Shown here piece after piece: positions 47,519-60,900 of a stretch of 64,000 nucleotides of DNA (position 1 is the first letter of the stretch; each line of letters opens with the position of its first letter). A program made the position numbers and the translations under genes. The stretch is taken from assembly GCA_021307315.1 (NCBI GenBank), contig JAJSPD010000031.1, positions 434,001 through 498,000 of the forward strand, read 5' to 3'. The stretch is from Bisporella sp. PMI_857. Lineage: Eukaryota; Ascomycota; Leotiomycetes; Helotiales; Helotiaceae. The notes beneath the pieces are model-generated. The model ran no database searches. It was given only the letters and a program-made list of their open reading frames with translations, and was not told where the DNA came from.

Positions 47519-49805
47519 CTATAGCGCCTTTGCAACCCAAGATGGTAATGGGATAGCCAATATGACACCAGGTTCCGGCGGCCCCATCGCAATATCCATA
47601 GGAATACCTCTAAGCAGCTGGCCCCTCTTCTGCATCCTCATAGTTTGCGCCAGCTCAGGTGTGCTCATAACCACCATCACTCTCCCTTGGTGCATTCCGC
47701 TGGTCGTTCCCATATACCTAACCTCTTCACAGCCTGAAAACACCTCTGCCAACTGCTCCCGACTGATAGATAATGGCACATTCCTGATATACACGCCGCA
47801 ATCCCGGTTTGTGAGCAAGGATGGTGAGATCTCATCATCTTCCACGGACGGTGGTGTAAGGTAGAGACTCCGTCTCTCGTCCACTTTGCCTAGTATTGCT
47901 CCGTTTGAGGGCAAGTACTGGAAATGGCTCGCGAGGACTCTCCTGCCGCATACTTTTACTGAGTCCAAACGTCTCCGCGCACGTTCTCCATGTAGTTCGG
48001 ACTCGTACATGGCGGCACCTCTTCCGAGATACTCGCCGGTATCACTCTTGTAGATAAAAGTTTCCAGGAGTCCATTCGGATAGATAGTCAATAAGCTTGC
48101 ATTGAGCTCCTCTGAGGAGCATTTGTCCAAGCCTTCGATGTATAAGAGGGAGCGTGATCTTGCTTGATGAGATTTGATTACACTACGCCTTAGCCTAGAT
48201 TGACTACTCTCAAACGCTGGGTCTACGAAAGCACTTGTTGTCGAAGTCTCGGAAGAGCCCAGAGATACCATTCGATTTTCAGGGCTCTGCTTACCATGGT
48301 ATTTTATCAAGTTGGGGGGGTGGTCGCGGGAGGCAACGCGCGTTTTGGATTTCGAGACCAAGCTTGTAAATACTCCACTGATTGATGGAGCATCGTTTTT
48401 CCTTATATTGGCAAATTCGGTGAATCTGTCTTTTCTGTTCTTTGACCTTGGTTCGCGACTCTTGGGCACATGATCTTTTTGTTCATCTCCGACTACAGGC
48501 TGTTCGCGATGAACTATTGTCGTTTTGTCTTCTTCCTTTTCACTTATATGGAAGTCCATGATCTTAATATGCTTCTTTGCTTGGGGCAGTGTACTTGTTG
48601 ACCTGTACGTCTTGATCTTGTAAGACTGACGAGAAGATTCGTTCTTAATCTTCCCCACCTCTGTAAGAAGATGTTCCTGAACTCCATCGTAAGTTGGAGG
48701 ATATCCATGGTCTTTCCGGCCAGATTCGATCTTTTTAGATTTGTATTTGTCCAAGAAATCACCATCTCGCTCTTTCAATTCGCTCAGATCCTTCCTCAAA
48801 TCCCTTTGTAAGGACTCGATAAGCTTTAGGCGTTCTACCGCTGCCTCATATGTCGCTACTTTCCTTGCATGCTTTTTGCCATCTTCTGCACTGATTTTTG
48901 CCATCTTCTCCCGGATCTCTGAATCTCCAGCTGGCATACTACTCAGCCTTTCTTTTTTTCCGAACATCTTGTCCTCGCGCAAAAGCTCCAGCAAAACTTT
49001 TGGTGCCGTAGACGGACCAAGCTGCGACGCATCTGCATCTTGGAGTAACTTGGCTGAAGTAACATAGGGGGTTCTATCTTTCGCATCCAATTCTCTTTGC
49101 AATTCTATTTCTTGCCTTACCTCCTCGGCTGGTGACGCTGCTACGCTAGAAGTAGACATTTCAGCAGCCGTCACTTCTTTGAATGTGACATTGCTGATCG
49201 GATCATCAACAACCATACACACAGCAGTGGCAAATTCCTGATCATGGCTAATGCTCATAGGCACAACCTGCGCATTATCCCAAGTACCGTCCTCCCCGAT
49301 GATGAGGGTCTCCGGAGCTTGAGTCAATCCATTCTTCGGGTCCTGCTTTCGTATCCAAATGTCTTGAAATGTAAGTCGCCGATTACGATGCGCTTTTATG
49401 GCCGCCTCTTTGGCAGCAAATCTATAATTATTCAGCGCTAGGAACTTTCGCATCATCAAGCAACAATACTAACCTCCCAGCAAGATACTCAGCCGCTCTC
49501 ATCATCTCCGCATGCGGCTCTTTTGGCATTGAATTACTTCCGGGTACCAAAATATTTGCACCTGAAGTTGTACCAGCGATCTGCGCATTTCCAGCTCCAG
49601 TGCCGTCCCTTTGATCCCCCAACCTCAAAGCCAAACCAGCGTACTTCAACTTCGCATCTTTCCTCTCCTGGTCCACCAAAACCTTGGACATAAACCGTCC
49701 TGCATGCTTTCCATTATCTTTGGTCAAGAGCTTGTAGATGCGCTTGACGCTGCAGATATCCGTCCCGACCTGCAGCGAAGGAAATGGAAACGGCCTGGGC
49801 GGCAT
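47519..49805 (-). CDS. Holo-ACP synthase (4'-phosphopantetheinyl transferase) fused to two RRM-like domains
   Basis: Exons 49805-49474 and 49421-47519 encode about 744 residues. The N-terminal about 180 residues are an AcpS/Ppt2-type phosphopantetheinyl transferase. The metal-binding motif is VGTDICSVKRI near residue 15 and the second signature is RFAAKEAAIKAHRNRRLTF, formed exactly across the intron; SISHDQEFATAVCM follows. Such enzymes transfer phosphopantetheine to acyl-carrier protein, usually mitochondrial ACP. A charged, partly coiled-coil linker (about 190-500) follows. Two RRM-like folds come next: RSLLYIEGLDKCSSEELNAS ... and GVYIRNVPLSISREQLAEVF. The PPTase family alone is normally about 150-200 residues. 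There is no stop or intron signal between the parts, so one polypeptide is the simplest reading; two genes merged by annotation cannot be excluded. Confidence 0.82.
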
Positions 49806-50356
49806 GACCTCATTTTAATGCCTTTGCCGCTGTGCAATGTCGAGGTTGACCCATCCAGAATTTTGGTAGATAATGGAATACGGTCATGAAGCGGGCGCTA
49901 GCGGATAATTCTTTGCAGGGGTCATTAGGTGTAACGTCAGCCTATCTGCGGATTCACCTGAAATGTTCACGAAAGTCTTGGAGGGCTGGAAAGAGACAGT
50001 TGCAAGGATAAAATCAAAAGTTCTTTTACTGGATGTCTGTTCCTAAGTTATTAAACAGTATTCGAAGAGCTCAATGAGCGCCATTGAGGAGAATACCATT
50101 CAATTTCAGAAGACTCGTGTGAGCCTGTTAACAATTTCAAAGCAAGTCATGAGCTATATCACCGTCCCGCCATTATCATTTTGTTTCGCCAGAATAATAA
50201 AAAGACTTTTGCAAAGTGGTATAATCGTAGTGCCACCAAGAAAATCAAACATGACTGGAATAGGAGTTCGACTCTGACGCCTCCCAATGCTAATTCTGTT
50301 CTGTACTTTGTTGTTTTAGACTGAAGCTTGAAGTGGCGAAGGCACACGACCGGTGA
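49806..50356. other. Intergenic, promoter of the holo-ACP synthase gene
   Basis: Both flanking genes are on the minus strand. This gap holds the DUF1774 gene's 3' UTR and the promoter for the gene at 47519-49805. No other coding sequence. Confidence 0.5.
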
Positions 50357-51385
50357 TCAGTTGTCATCTAACAGAGGAGCCCTCTCTTGATCGGCAGAAA
50401 CGACCTGACCTTCGCGTCGGAAACTAATTTCTTTGCCAAAGAAGCCAGGGACAGCGATGAGCAAGGTGAAGATGAAGAGCAGGCCCATAATGGTGAAGGC
50501 GAAAATCCATTGCAATGCAAACGCCTTGGTAAAAAACTGACCGACTCCAATGGCAGCTGTCAGGATGCTAAGCGCAAAGCCAATGGTGTAGTCCTGCGGC
50601 ACATTAGCAATCGGTTTCTGAGCAAGGATCATTCTACTTACCTTGTAAACAACAAGGAAGAATCCACCATAGACAAGAATGCCCCAGATAGCAATGTTAG
50701 CGAGGATGCGAGCCCACAGCTTATCAGATCCGACAGCAATGGCACCATTCCAGTAGAGCTGAATGAAGGTCCATGCCAAAGGGCCAGCAACAGCTGGAAT
50801 GTGAATGAGGCGCGGATGGGTATTGTGGCGGAAGTATAGGATAGACAGATTGAAGAAGTTGATGACGGTAACGACCTCAGCCCACCAATAGTGACCTCGA
50901 ACAAAGAGCATGACAAAACCGAATTGAAGGAGGTTGTTGAAGATGAAATGGCTGCCAACTCCAGCAGCGGCATTCACTTGGTCGGAATTGGAAGAGAATA
51001 GGGCCCAGATGTAACCAATTTGAAGGATGAAGAGCGCGAGCCTAGACTCAATTAGCTGATATAGAAAACGCTTGCAAACTGGGACGCCTACCAATACAGG
51101 GATGCAATGAGAGCGTTCAATGAGAATGGGGTAATGCGGGCACTGTTGACACCCCAAATGGTATGGTGCCAGTGTTTGTGTCCAGCATCTTCTGGGACGG
51201 CGAAGGTGTAGTAGATGCTTGTGATCAGAACAAGAAGCCACGAGAGAGTGGTGAGAGTCTTGTAAGCCCAAATGCTCCGTTCACTATGCGACTCCCGCCT
51301 CGCGAAAGGATTGACTAAAGATCATTGATTAGCAGGCTAGATGGAGGAAAGGCATGGGAACATTGCTCCTACGGTCTTCAGGCAT
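50357..51385 (-). CDS. DUF1774 family multi-spanning membrane protein
   Basis: About 290 residues in four exons: 51385-51373, 51314-51092, 51041-50642 and 50593-50357. The 13-nt first exon (MPED plus one base) uses donor GTAGGA and branch point GCTAATC and joins to LNPFARRESHSERSIWAYKT. The last intron is 48 nt and in frame if unspliced; its perfect GTAAGT donor and GCAG acceptor argue that it is spliced, joining VVYK to DYTIGFALS. Seven or eight hydrophobic segments are visible, with the family motifs HWHHTIWGVNSARITPFSLN, YWWAEVVTVINFFNLSILYF and FALQWIFAFTIMGLL. The function of DUF1774 proteins is unknown. Confidence 0.85.
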
Positions 51386-51831
51386 ATTTAATGTTGTAGC
51401 CGGATGGTGTGAAGGTTCTTGTGCGTGCAACTGGAGGGTATTAGGTACGAGATCAAGTATTGACTGCTCGAATGCCGATCGCAAATGGAAGGCGTCTTCT
51501 AACCGGCAACAGGACTTGAGAGGAATTGTTTGTCAGACGAGAAGAGAAGAGTAGAGGATAGTGTGGTGAGGCCGTAAGAGAAGAGAAGAGAAGAGCAGAG
51601 CAAAAGAAACAGAAAAAGATGTGAAGAAGGGGTCAGGTCATGTCAGAGAAGGAAGCGACATGCAGACAGAATATGTATGTGATTGGGGGGATTGTGGATT
51701 GGGGTGTTGCAATCAAATGAGAAAGAGAAAATGATGGCAGGTACGTCATACTAAGCGTTTGGGCAGCAGTCACGATGGTAAGGGGAAAGAGGGGAAGACT
51801 CGGATGGGGTTAAGGCAGGTTCAAAGAGGAT

Positions 51832-51880
51832 AAATAATAATAATAATAATAATAACAATAATAACAATAATAATACTGTA
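51832..51880. repeat. (AAT)n microsatellite
   Basis: A run of AAT/TAA trinucleotides with a few AAC interruptions (aataataat...aacaataataac). Confidence 0.85.
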
Positions 51881-52928
51881 ATAACAACTCTGATACAAAG
51901 GTATTATCTATCCTTTCAAATAAAGCAAGAGAGCAAAAACAAAGGGCTACAGTACTTTCTCACGAGAATGAAAAATGTCTCCATCTCCCTACCTTAGCGT
52001 GCATCCAGCTGGGGATCAACGCTTGGTATAATACGTAGATGCAGGGAAAATGCAACATCCAGTGCTCTGACGTGCCTTGGAGTGTAGCACGAGGTAATAA
52101 ATCTGTGTAAATCTTGCCCTTTTCTCATTCGTGGAGTCAACTCGATCATCACAGATCCCGATCAATGGCTGCAGCTGGACACATTATTTAGGCGCTGAGG
52201 CCAATCAACCACATTGCACCACCAGGCTTGAATAGAATAGTTCGCCTCCAGAAGACGCGTTCATTTGCTTGTGGCGTCGTACTGTACCTAGTGGATGGTT
52301 GATATCTGGGCCGCCCACAGGATCTACCTCCGTCCAAGAGAAGGTTGGGTAGTGTGCGGGGAACCCATGTCCAGCTGTACAGCATCAGGGCCTAGAAGGT
52401 TAAAGTAATGAACCACAAGGTAAAAATAGCAAGATCAAGCAAGCATTAGGAATGCGTGTTATAAAATTAAGTAGTTGTGAGAGAATTTCCAACAAGCGGC
52501 AATGCCTTCTTGCTCGGACTATGATCAGTTTCTCAACAGCTTATATACCGCACTTTGCCAATTCTTTACGAGTGACCTCAAGACGACAACCAGTCCGATC
52601 TGCGTTGGGCTTGACTATATCAGTACTACTGCAGGCAGATCAAGCTCAAGGTCACACGGGGCTTAATAGTTCACCCCATTTTATGGTCGTGGGAACAATG
52701 GAACGCCCGATTATTGTGAGGCGGGCCGTCAAGGACACAAACAGATTGGTGATTCTCCCCAAGAGGCTGTTTTGGGCATAAAGGCTGTTAGGCCTATGAA
52801 AGGAACACTCTTCCTATGGACGAGGCATGGCAGAAACAATAATGAGATACTTAAAACTCTGGACCTTTAACACCTTGGGTGTTGAATCAACATTTCCCTT
52901 AAGCATAAGTTGGAGATGCTCTTGAGGC

Positions 52929-52937
52929 TTATATAAG
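52929..52937 (+). promoter_or_regulatory. Candidate TATA box of the aminopeptidase gene
   Basis: TTATATAAG about 215 bp before the ATG at 53150. Position and sequence fit a fungal TATA element with a moderately long leader. Confidence 0.35.
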
Positions 52938-53149
52938 CAGCTCTTCAGGCTGCCACACATATCGTCATGCCGACGAGCGCGACACCAGCCACATAATGTG
53001 GGACAAGCATCACAACATCGATAACACTCCATCGCTGTGCGCTTGGAACATCTGAGCCTCTTCACTAATCAGGCACCCATCCACAAGCTGTTGTATCTTC
53101 ATCCAAGCTGCTACTAGCACACAATCAGCGTTTCTTCACAATCTTCATC

Positions 53150-54564
53150 ATGAAGTTCTCCACAGTCACGACGCTGGCCTTGTCGGCGGCGTCGGTCAAA
53201 GCTAGATTCGTTGAACAGTATGAGCTCAACCAAGTTGTCCTCGATGGACATCTTGCAGGCTCAGAGCAGTTCCTCATTGAGCTGGCTCCAGGGGAGACGA
53301 GATGGGTGACCGAAGATGAGAAATGGGAGCTGCGACGAGTAAGTCCTCTCGATATGTGTACCCGTGTTTATGTACTAGGAGCTGCTGTCTCCCTACCCAT
53401 ACAATAACTTGTTCCGACGCTGATATTTCGACTCCTCTCCAGAATGGCAAGAACTTTATGGATATCACGCATACACCTGACCTTGGCACGATTAATGAGT
53501 TTTATGCCGATTCAAAAAAGGAAACATCCTTTCCATCCAAGACTGCATATGAGAAGGAGTTGAAACCTCTGCTGGACAACCTCACAAAGTCAAATATGGA
53601 GGACAACCTAAAGACATTCACCGCTTTCCACACAAGATACTATAAATCAGATTATGGTGCACAGTCGTCAAAATGGCTACTTAAAAATGTTCAAGGTCTC
53701 ATCAAAGATGCTGGTGCTGAAAAATATGGAGTCCATGCTGAGCATTTCAAGCACCCTTGGGGTCAGCATAGCATTATTGCCACGATTCCAGGGAAGAGTA
53801 ACTCCACCGTCGTTGTTGGAGCTCATCAAGATAGCATCAATCTCTGGTTGCCATCTATCCTCTCCGCTCCGGGAGCCGATGATGATGGGAGTGGCACAGT
53901 TACTATTCTGGAGGCCTTCCGTGCTCTGCTGACCTCAACAGCTGTTGTTGAAGGCAATGCTACCAATACTATTGAGTTTCACTGGTATAGCGCCGAAGAA
54001 GGAGGCCTCCTGGGCAGTCAAGCAATCTTCCAAGACTATGAGAGAAGTGGAAGAGATGTCAAGGCTATGCTGCAGCAAGACAGTAAGTACTCCTAGCTTA
54101 ACGCAAGTGCGAATGCGATACTAGGTGTTTTTTAATAATCCACTCATACTAACCATAATCTACTAGTGACGGGGTATGTTCAAGGAACTCTTGATGCCGG
54201 CAAGCCTGAGTCTGTCGGTGTCATCACAGATTTTGTCGATCCAAATCTGACAGCCTTTATAAAGAAAGTCATCACTAAGGTAAGAACCCCCCACCAACAG
54301 AAAAACACTTTCAGTGCTAACATCTGTAAGTACTGCCAAATTCCTTTTGTTGAGACTAAGTGTGGTTATGCCTGCTCCGACCATGCTTCTGCTTCGAAGG
54401 CGGGATACCCATCAGCATTTGTTATCGAGTCTGAGTTCGCTGATTCAGACAAACACATCCACACCTCTGACGATACCATCAAATATCTGAGCTTTGACCA
54501 TATGCTTCAACATGCTCGCTTGACACTTTCCTTTGTCTACGAGCTTGCTTTCGCAGAATTGTGA
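53150..54564 (+). CDS. LAP1: Secreted leucine aminopeptidase, M28E family (LAP1-like)
   Basis: A secreted zinc aminopeptidase that removes N-terminal Leu and similar residues from peptides. Exons 53150-53338, 53443-54082, 54167-54279 and 54331-54564 give about 391 residues. A signal peptide ([18 protein letters not shown]) and a propeptide of about 70 residues precede the M28 domain. Zinc and catalytic motifs are all present: [11 protein letters not shown] (first His and Asp), GADDDGSG (bridging Asp), [12 protein letters not shown] (Glu-Glu), FVDPN (Asp) and the final His near [16 protein letters not shown]. The conserved C-terminal pair [20 protein letters not shown] is intact. All splices are in frame. 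Confidence 0.92.
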
Positions 54565-55439
54565 AGTTCAAATTTTGGGAGTCGAGTTTTCCTATTGTAT
54601 TCTGTATAATGTATATCACTATGCGGGATTTCTGGATTTCGGAGACACTCTATAGGAGTGCAGGCTCTGAGTGCAGGCTCTAGGCGCAAGCTTGTCCTGG
54701 CAAGTAATATTACGGGTGCAAAGGCGGTAGATGCCAGTCTAGTCCATAGATGAATAATCCATCAATATCCTCGTGCCAGGCCATGCAAGAGTTCGTGCCG
54801 CAATTTCTGTGGCGGCGTTTTGTTGAGTCATACACAAACACACATTTTGAAAACATGGTCATTATTGGGTCTTAAACTTTGACCTCCCTGTGTCCTATGA
54901 TTCATTTCTTGTTCACAAGGCGATGTAACTTCCAGTCCCGTCACCCTGCTCTAGAAGCAGCCTATAATCCCTCATTTACTTTCGGTAATACTCGCAGCAC
55001 AATGCATGCGTAGAGAATTAATCTCAGAGCCATTTCCCCTTTTCTAGGTTAAATCCATCAGCTCAGAAACACCTCAATTGTTATGACTACCACAGTATTT
55101 ATCAGGAAAATCTTACTGGAATACAAGACATGCTCATTAATGAAATGTAGCCCCATTCTCATTTCGACTCACCTCATCCCGTACCTTGCTCACGATTAAG
55201 AATGGGTCATCTTGATTGGTCCCACCCACCGGGGATGACTATTACGCATGGACTCCCGAGCTTATCGTGATAGCATTAGCCTTTGCCCTGCCTAGCTTCA
55301 ACAACCTCATCTCCCACGTCCTCTCTTACATCTCCTTTTTTATTCTCATTGATTCAAGTGAATTCATAGGGAGAACCCCCTTTTCTTTTTTATCTTTGCT
55401 AATCCCATCCAGAACTTCAATTCAGCAAACGAAGTTCTA
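54565..55439. other. Intergenic region
   Basis: No supported coding sequence. The final 60 bp before 55440 has a pyrimidine-rich leader with several T-runs. Confidence 0.5.
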
Positions 55440-56464
55440 ATGGCCATCTTCTCCACCGTCCCCCCACCAGAGCAGCAGGCTCCAGAGCTTATCGCCACCC
55501 TCCAATCCCTGACCATCGGCGAGAAAGTCACGCTCTCCATTCCTCTAGACGAGAAGGCCGAGAAGCGTGCCGATGGATATAAAGCGCGTAAAGAGCCCCT
55601 GCGTCGTGATAGCTTGAAGCGGCGTGAGGCTTTACTTAAAGGCAAGGAGGGGAGCCGTCGCCGGCAGCGCTGGGAGAATGGTGAGCCACCCTTCCCGTAT
55701 CTCCAGACGAGGTGAAGTGCGGGGTGATACGACAGCTGATCCTGGATGCGAAGACCACCTCCTGCATGTTCCCAACGCCCAGCCTCCCCTGCCTAGCGAT
55801 TGGGAGGTCCGTCCTACCTACCCCGTGCACACGGTTCCGTACTATCTCGCCCCCCTCTGGGATTCCGGCGTCCGCCGCCGCGCTGAGGAGATTGCTACCG
55901 CGAAGAAGCAGGCCACGCTCAAGAAATCCGGCGTGCAGGAACAAAAGGGTCGGGTGCCTCAGGAATTGCGCCAGAAATTGAAGAAAGCAAAAGGCGCAAA
56001 GACGCTGCTTCAAGAACTGGAGGAAGATGTCCGAAAGTTTGTCAGGGAATGGGAGAGGAAGATGGCAGAGGGTCAGGAGGTGGAGATGGATAGCGAGGAC
56101 GAGGAGATTGTGTTTGTGGGACGCAATGGGACGATGAGCGATGAGCAGCGGAAGACCGTAGAAGAGGAGCTGAAGAGGGAGAAATTGGTATTTGATAGTT
56201 TGGCGGATGACCATGGCGCTAGTTTCGGGTATGTTGTCCAACCACCTTTTTTTTTTTTTTTGCTCCTTGGAAAGTCCTAATCAGCGGGATAGACGCTGGC
56301 TCGTACACTCAATCGCTGCATACTACGGCCTCAGTTCCCGCTCTGTCACGGTAGGCAATCCTGCAAGACGTGAAGCATATGTGGGGATAAAGGGGGCAAA
56401 AACCGGGCGACATGTCACCGAAATTCAAGGAGAGCTCCCACGCCCTCTTTGGGGTATGATTTGA
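55440..56464 (+). CDS. R3H domain protein with R3H-associated N-terminal domain
   Basis: About 295 residues in three exons: 55440-55680, 55754-56228 and 56293-56464. The first 200 residues match the R3H-associated N-terminal domain, with RRQRWEND (formed across the first intron), LPSDWEVRPTYPVHTVPYYL and LAPLWDSGVRRR. A charged, coiled region with QELRQKLKKAKGAKTLLQEL and an acidic patch (DSEDEEIVFVGR) follow. The R3H single-strand nucleic-acid-binding motif begins at exon 3: RWLVHSIAAYYGLSSRSVTV (Arg-x3-His). The second intron contains a T15-16 run. The molecular role is unknown; RNA or ssDNA binding is inferred from R3H. Confidence 0.85.
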
Positions 56465-57993
56465 TTTGCCCTTTGCGTCTCGCCCAAGGCTATCAGCGCC
56501 ACGGCTTTCAATTCTACGCGATGTTTTTGATAATATTTTTGACTTGACTTCTGTATGATGCATTGTGAGAATAGACCATCTAGATGGGCGTTCTAGACAT
56601 AGACTTGTAATATACTTTATTACAGCTGCTTCTTGTACCATGGCGTGGAAGTGTGCTTTAGGCGGGATTCTCTGGCTCGAGCTCTGGAGCAATGAATGAC
56701 CGATGAGCCCTCGACGTGTACCCGAAGCTCGGCAACCTGCAGTTTAGAAACTCAGGCGCGGAGGACAAATATCGATAAACTATAGAGCAACCCGCTTGCG
56801 CTCTCCCTTACGTATTCCTCCCTGCACCAGGCAAGTATTCTACTTAAATGCGTCACAACGGATGATGGGCTTTCATTCCCTCAGCAACACCAGCAGGAAC
56901 CACGGCACATACCCCCGCAGATACATCTCCCACCTGTGCATTCTTATCATAAACAGGCTCTTTAATTCCCCATACCGTGCGTAGCAAGTAGACACAAGCA
57001 ATAATCCCGCACGAGCAAAATCCCCCGTTCCTAAAACATATAATTAAGCGAGCCCCCCCCTGAGCTCAGGATTCCGGCTCGAAATTTTACGTTATAGGAG
57101 ATTCCTCACAAAAATTTTGAAAGCCGGAATTAAGATGAATAAAATTTTGCGTCCTCTTGGTTTTCGGGCCCCGTCGTATCTAATTTAAAAAAAAAAGGGC
57201 ATCTATCCCGTCCGACATCTTGCCTCCCACCAACTTCATCCCTTCATCCCTTCATCCTTATGTAGCATCCCGTCCTTCCTCCCATCCACCCCAAAAACCA
57301 GCATGTAGGGATTTGTAGGGGTGGTGATTGCGTTGCCGGGTCAGAGCACCTGGTGTACCGGGCTATTCTCGGGGGCATCGTGATGCCTCCATGTATCGCA
57401 TCATGGTTAGAGCGCGTTATGCTTTGCATACTTTTGCTTATGCCTGGTTTCTGACGTGAGGCAAATATCCATTCAGACGCTCTTCAAAAATATGACCGTC
57501 GCTTGCGTGAGCAGCGTGATTCACGCGATGGCGAGATTGGCTGTTGGAAAACATCGTTCGATAAGAATAGTATCTAGCACAGCAAGTCCGCCACGATACA
57601 TGTTAAGAAGCTCTACCGCTAATTACTGAAACGAGGGCGCGGTACTGAATAAAGTATGCCTCCATTTGAACATGGCACCTAACCAAAGCCCTACAGTCGA
57701 CATCCAGTCATCTCAAGGAAATATTCAAGCAAGACTATCTGTATAAATCTCGAGAAGGGTCATTTACAATCGAATCATCTATTATGGACGACATAAGCAG
57801 TTATCAATACAGGAGAATGAATTATTTTGAGATCTTCCAAAGGGGTATCATAAGCAAACAAACCACATCCCCTTGTAAGACCGCATCGACAAAAGGAAAG
57901 AGAATCATATCCACCACACCATTTGTGGTATCTAATTAAAACAATAATCCCGAAACAACCATTCGCCACGAATATTACATCTGACGGCCATCA
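56465..57993. other. Convergent intergenic region
   Basis: About 1.5 kb between the 3' ends of the R3H gene and the deacetylase gene. A direct repeat cttcatccc occurs three times at 57233-57258, and an A-run lies at 57185-57196. No coding sequence is supported. Confidence 0.5.
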
Positions 57994-60900
57994 TCACTTT
58001 CGTGGTGTTTCTGGAACGTCCCAAATCGAATCATCCCCCGGTTTCTTCTCTTGCTTGATCGGCTTCCACTCGTTAGCTGACTTTGGCACACCTTGATCAA
58101 TTCCCGATGTAGCACCAAACGGTATAGCAGAAGTAGAAGTAAAGACTGGCAGGCCCCCTTTCTTCATGTTGGCTGGAGTCGAGGTATTTGGAGGAAGCCA
58201 TTTGAAGGAATCAGGCTGTACCGTCGTGCTTGCTGCCGGGCCCTCGGGTTGATATGGGATGAAGATATCCGCTCCAGATGTTGTCGGTGAAATTGTAGCT
58301 GAGTCAAATCGCATTTCTGGAGGCGAGCTCGGAGGTAGAGGTATCTCGGTTGCACCGTGAACGTCAGCAGGAACCGTTTGTGGTAATGTGGGTACGGGAG
58401 GTACTGCGGGGGTATTGTACGGTGACAGTTGTGGTTCTACACTGGAAGGATGGTCGGACCGAGATAAATGAGCATCAGAGCGAGGGATAGTGTCAACAGA
58501 ATTTCCATTCAAAGAAGATCCTGACCCGCCTGGAATGGCAACTTCTGCAGTGCTCTCTGGAGTGGGTTCAGCCGCACGTGTAGCTTTTGCTGCAAGCTGG
58601 GCTTTCTCTCGCGCTTCTCGTTGTGCCTTTGTCGTTAGACTCAATTTTGTAATCTTCTTGGTTTCCGGTTTCGCCTGCTGTGCATTCCCTTGGCCCTGAG
58701 TCTTGGTAGTCAGGCTTGCATTCTTCATACCAGACGTCAAGGCTTCCATATCAGGATCACGACTGGCTGAGCGCTCGACTGAGGGTAGAACAGTGCTGTT
58801 GGATCTTGAAGCTGGCAAAATTGGCGGATGCTCTTTGGCTGGAGCACCTGTATCGGTCAAGGGTGACTTTCGGCGAACACGAGTAGTCTTGGCTGTTTCG
58901 TTTCTAGGCTGGACAGGAGCTCTGGTCTTCTTTACCACAACAGGAGGTATCGAAGAGCCACGAGAACTCATTGATGAGTCTGGCCTTGCATTATGGGAAG
59001 CACTTGGACGAACTGGTAGAGGCGGCAGATTAGATGACGGTACTCTGCTATGGCTGAAAACGGATGGAGCTTCAGAAACGACAGAACCAGAATTGGATGC
59101 AACACTGAGACGCCGCGATGATTGTTGTGTGGATTGTGTGTATCCTGGTTCTGCTGCGGGTGTCGTGCTTCTAGAAAGAGCCTTATCAGTGGCCAGGACC
59201 CCAGGCCCAGCCACAGTCTTCCGACGGTTCGCTTTGGGAGCAGGCTTTTTGACGTCAACACTCTCCACGAGCGGCTTAACAGGTTTTCGAGTTCTTAGAG
59301 CCATGCGGCTAGCTGGCGGCTCGGGCTGCTCTGATGTTGAAGCTACTATAGGTGTAGTAAGTATAGACTGACGATCTCTTCTGACCTTCGTAGCCTCGGC
59401 TGAGAGATCTTCGGGTCTGCAACTCTGAGTTTGTCTGTCTGTCGGTATCAGGAGCTTGCTTAGTTGATGAGCAGCTACAGTCCAATCGACCTCAGGGGGA
59501 GGTGGGGTAGGAGCTCGAGGAATAATGGGTCGAGGGGAGCCATTGCCGTGGTTGGACATATTAGACACATTACGTCGGGCTGTGGGAGAGGCGACTTTGG
59601 CTATGAAGGATTGGGTGGGTGAAGAGTAAGTGGGAGGTGGCCCTTCTCTTGGTTTCTTTGGCTCGGGTAATGGTGTAGGGGAGATCGTTGTATCAAGTTG
59701 TTCGAGCTGTGGTAAAGACCACCAGAGGGGATCATACGGCACCGTGCCGGCTGTTACTGGTTCGTCCTCTTTCTTAAGCCCGTCAAAGGTACCAATCTTG
59801 TTGCCCATCTCATAAGCAAGTCCGTTGATCTTAAACTCTTTTTTGATGGCGATCGGATCGCCACCAGCAAGACCGCTGAGATGACTAAAGACTCCTGTAC
59901 ATAGGGCACGATCGCTATAGCCACCTTCGAGGACGCTAATGATTCTTCCTTCGACGGCGGAGCCTTCTTCGGCCGCAATCTTAACCACATCTCGCGTTAA
60001 ACGAGCATAAAACTCAGTCGGAACATTGACTTTGTGTCGTTGCATTCCATCACTTTCCCACTCGCTGGCATCAAATCCTGCAGACAAGAATATCGCACCT
60101 TTGGGTTTAGGTCCATTGGGTAAGAGCCGAAGGCGGTCAGTCTGAGCGCGGAGAAAATTGCGTGTTTTCTCTAATAAGATTGAGTACTTGGTATCATATA
60201 ACTCCCAGAACTCCGCTTCACTCTTCCATGGCTGTAGATGGACATTCCATATGCTCTGCCCATGAGCGTTCTCGATGCAGAGACTTGCCATTTTGACCTT
60301 TTCTTCGTCTCCCATCTCACAAGGGCTATAAATCACACCAAATTAGCAAATTTGAATGTCATATACTACGGGATCTGCATAGTTGGCCTAGGAAATTTAG
60401 CTTCTCGACTTACTAAGAATTGATATCGTGCAGGCTGAAGTAGCCAATAGAAGTCTTCTTCCAGGGCAACGCATTCTTGGGTAGAGTTGTAGCACGGCGA
60501 TTGTGTTCCCATGCAATAGCCTGAGAGCCATCACCATGATGAAGATCAAAGTCAATAATGGCGGCATGAGTCAGACCATGAGTCAATGCTGCATGGGATA
60601 TACCAACATGAACATTGTTCAACCAGCAAAATCCGGAAGGATAACTAGCGGAGCAATGATGACCAGGTGGCCTGATAGCCACAAAAGTCCTATGCGGTCC
60701 TTTGCCGCTTGCAGAACCCTGAAATACAGCATCAACTCCTTCGCATACAGCTCCCAAAGCACCTTCCATAGCATTGAGAGACTCTGAGCATAGATAAAGA
60801 TCGCCTTCATGGAATGCGGCGTCAGCTTGATCAGAGCTTCGTCGTTTTTCGGGTCGAACTAGCTCCTTCCCATTCATAGCTAATTTTGCCTCTGCGCTAT

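Larger units (their letters stand above)
51386..53149. other. Divergent intergenic region with microsatellite
   Basis: About 1.8 kb between divergent genes. It has a purine-rich GAGAA-repeat stretch at 51575-51605 (likely 5' leader of the DUF1774 gene), an (AAT)n tract at 51832-51880, and no supported coding frame. Confidence 0.5.

Noticed and set aside
52452..52781. 109-codon plus-strand frame between the DUF1774 and aminopeptidase genes
   Set aside because: No family resemblance and located in promoter sequence.
58703..59371. 222-codon plus-strand frame
   Set aside because: Antisense to the low-complexity tail of the histone deacetylase.
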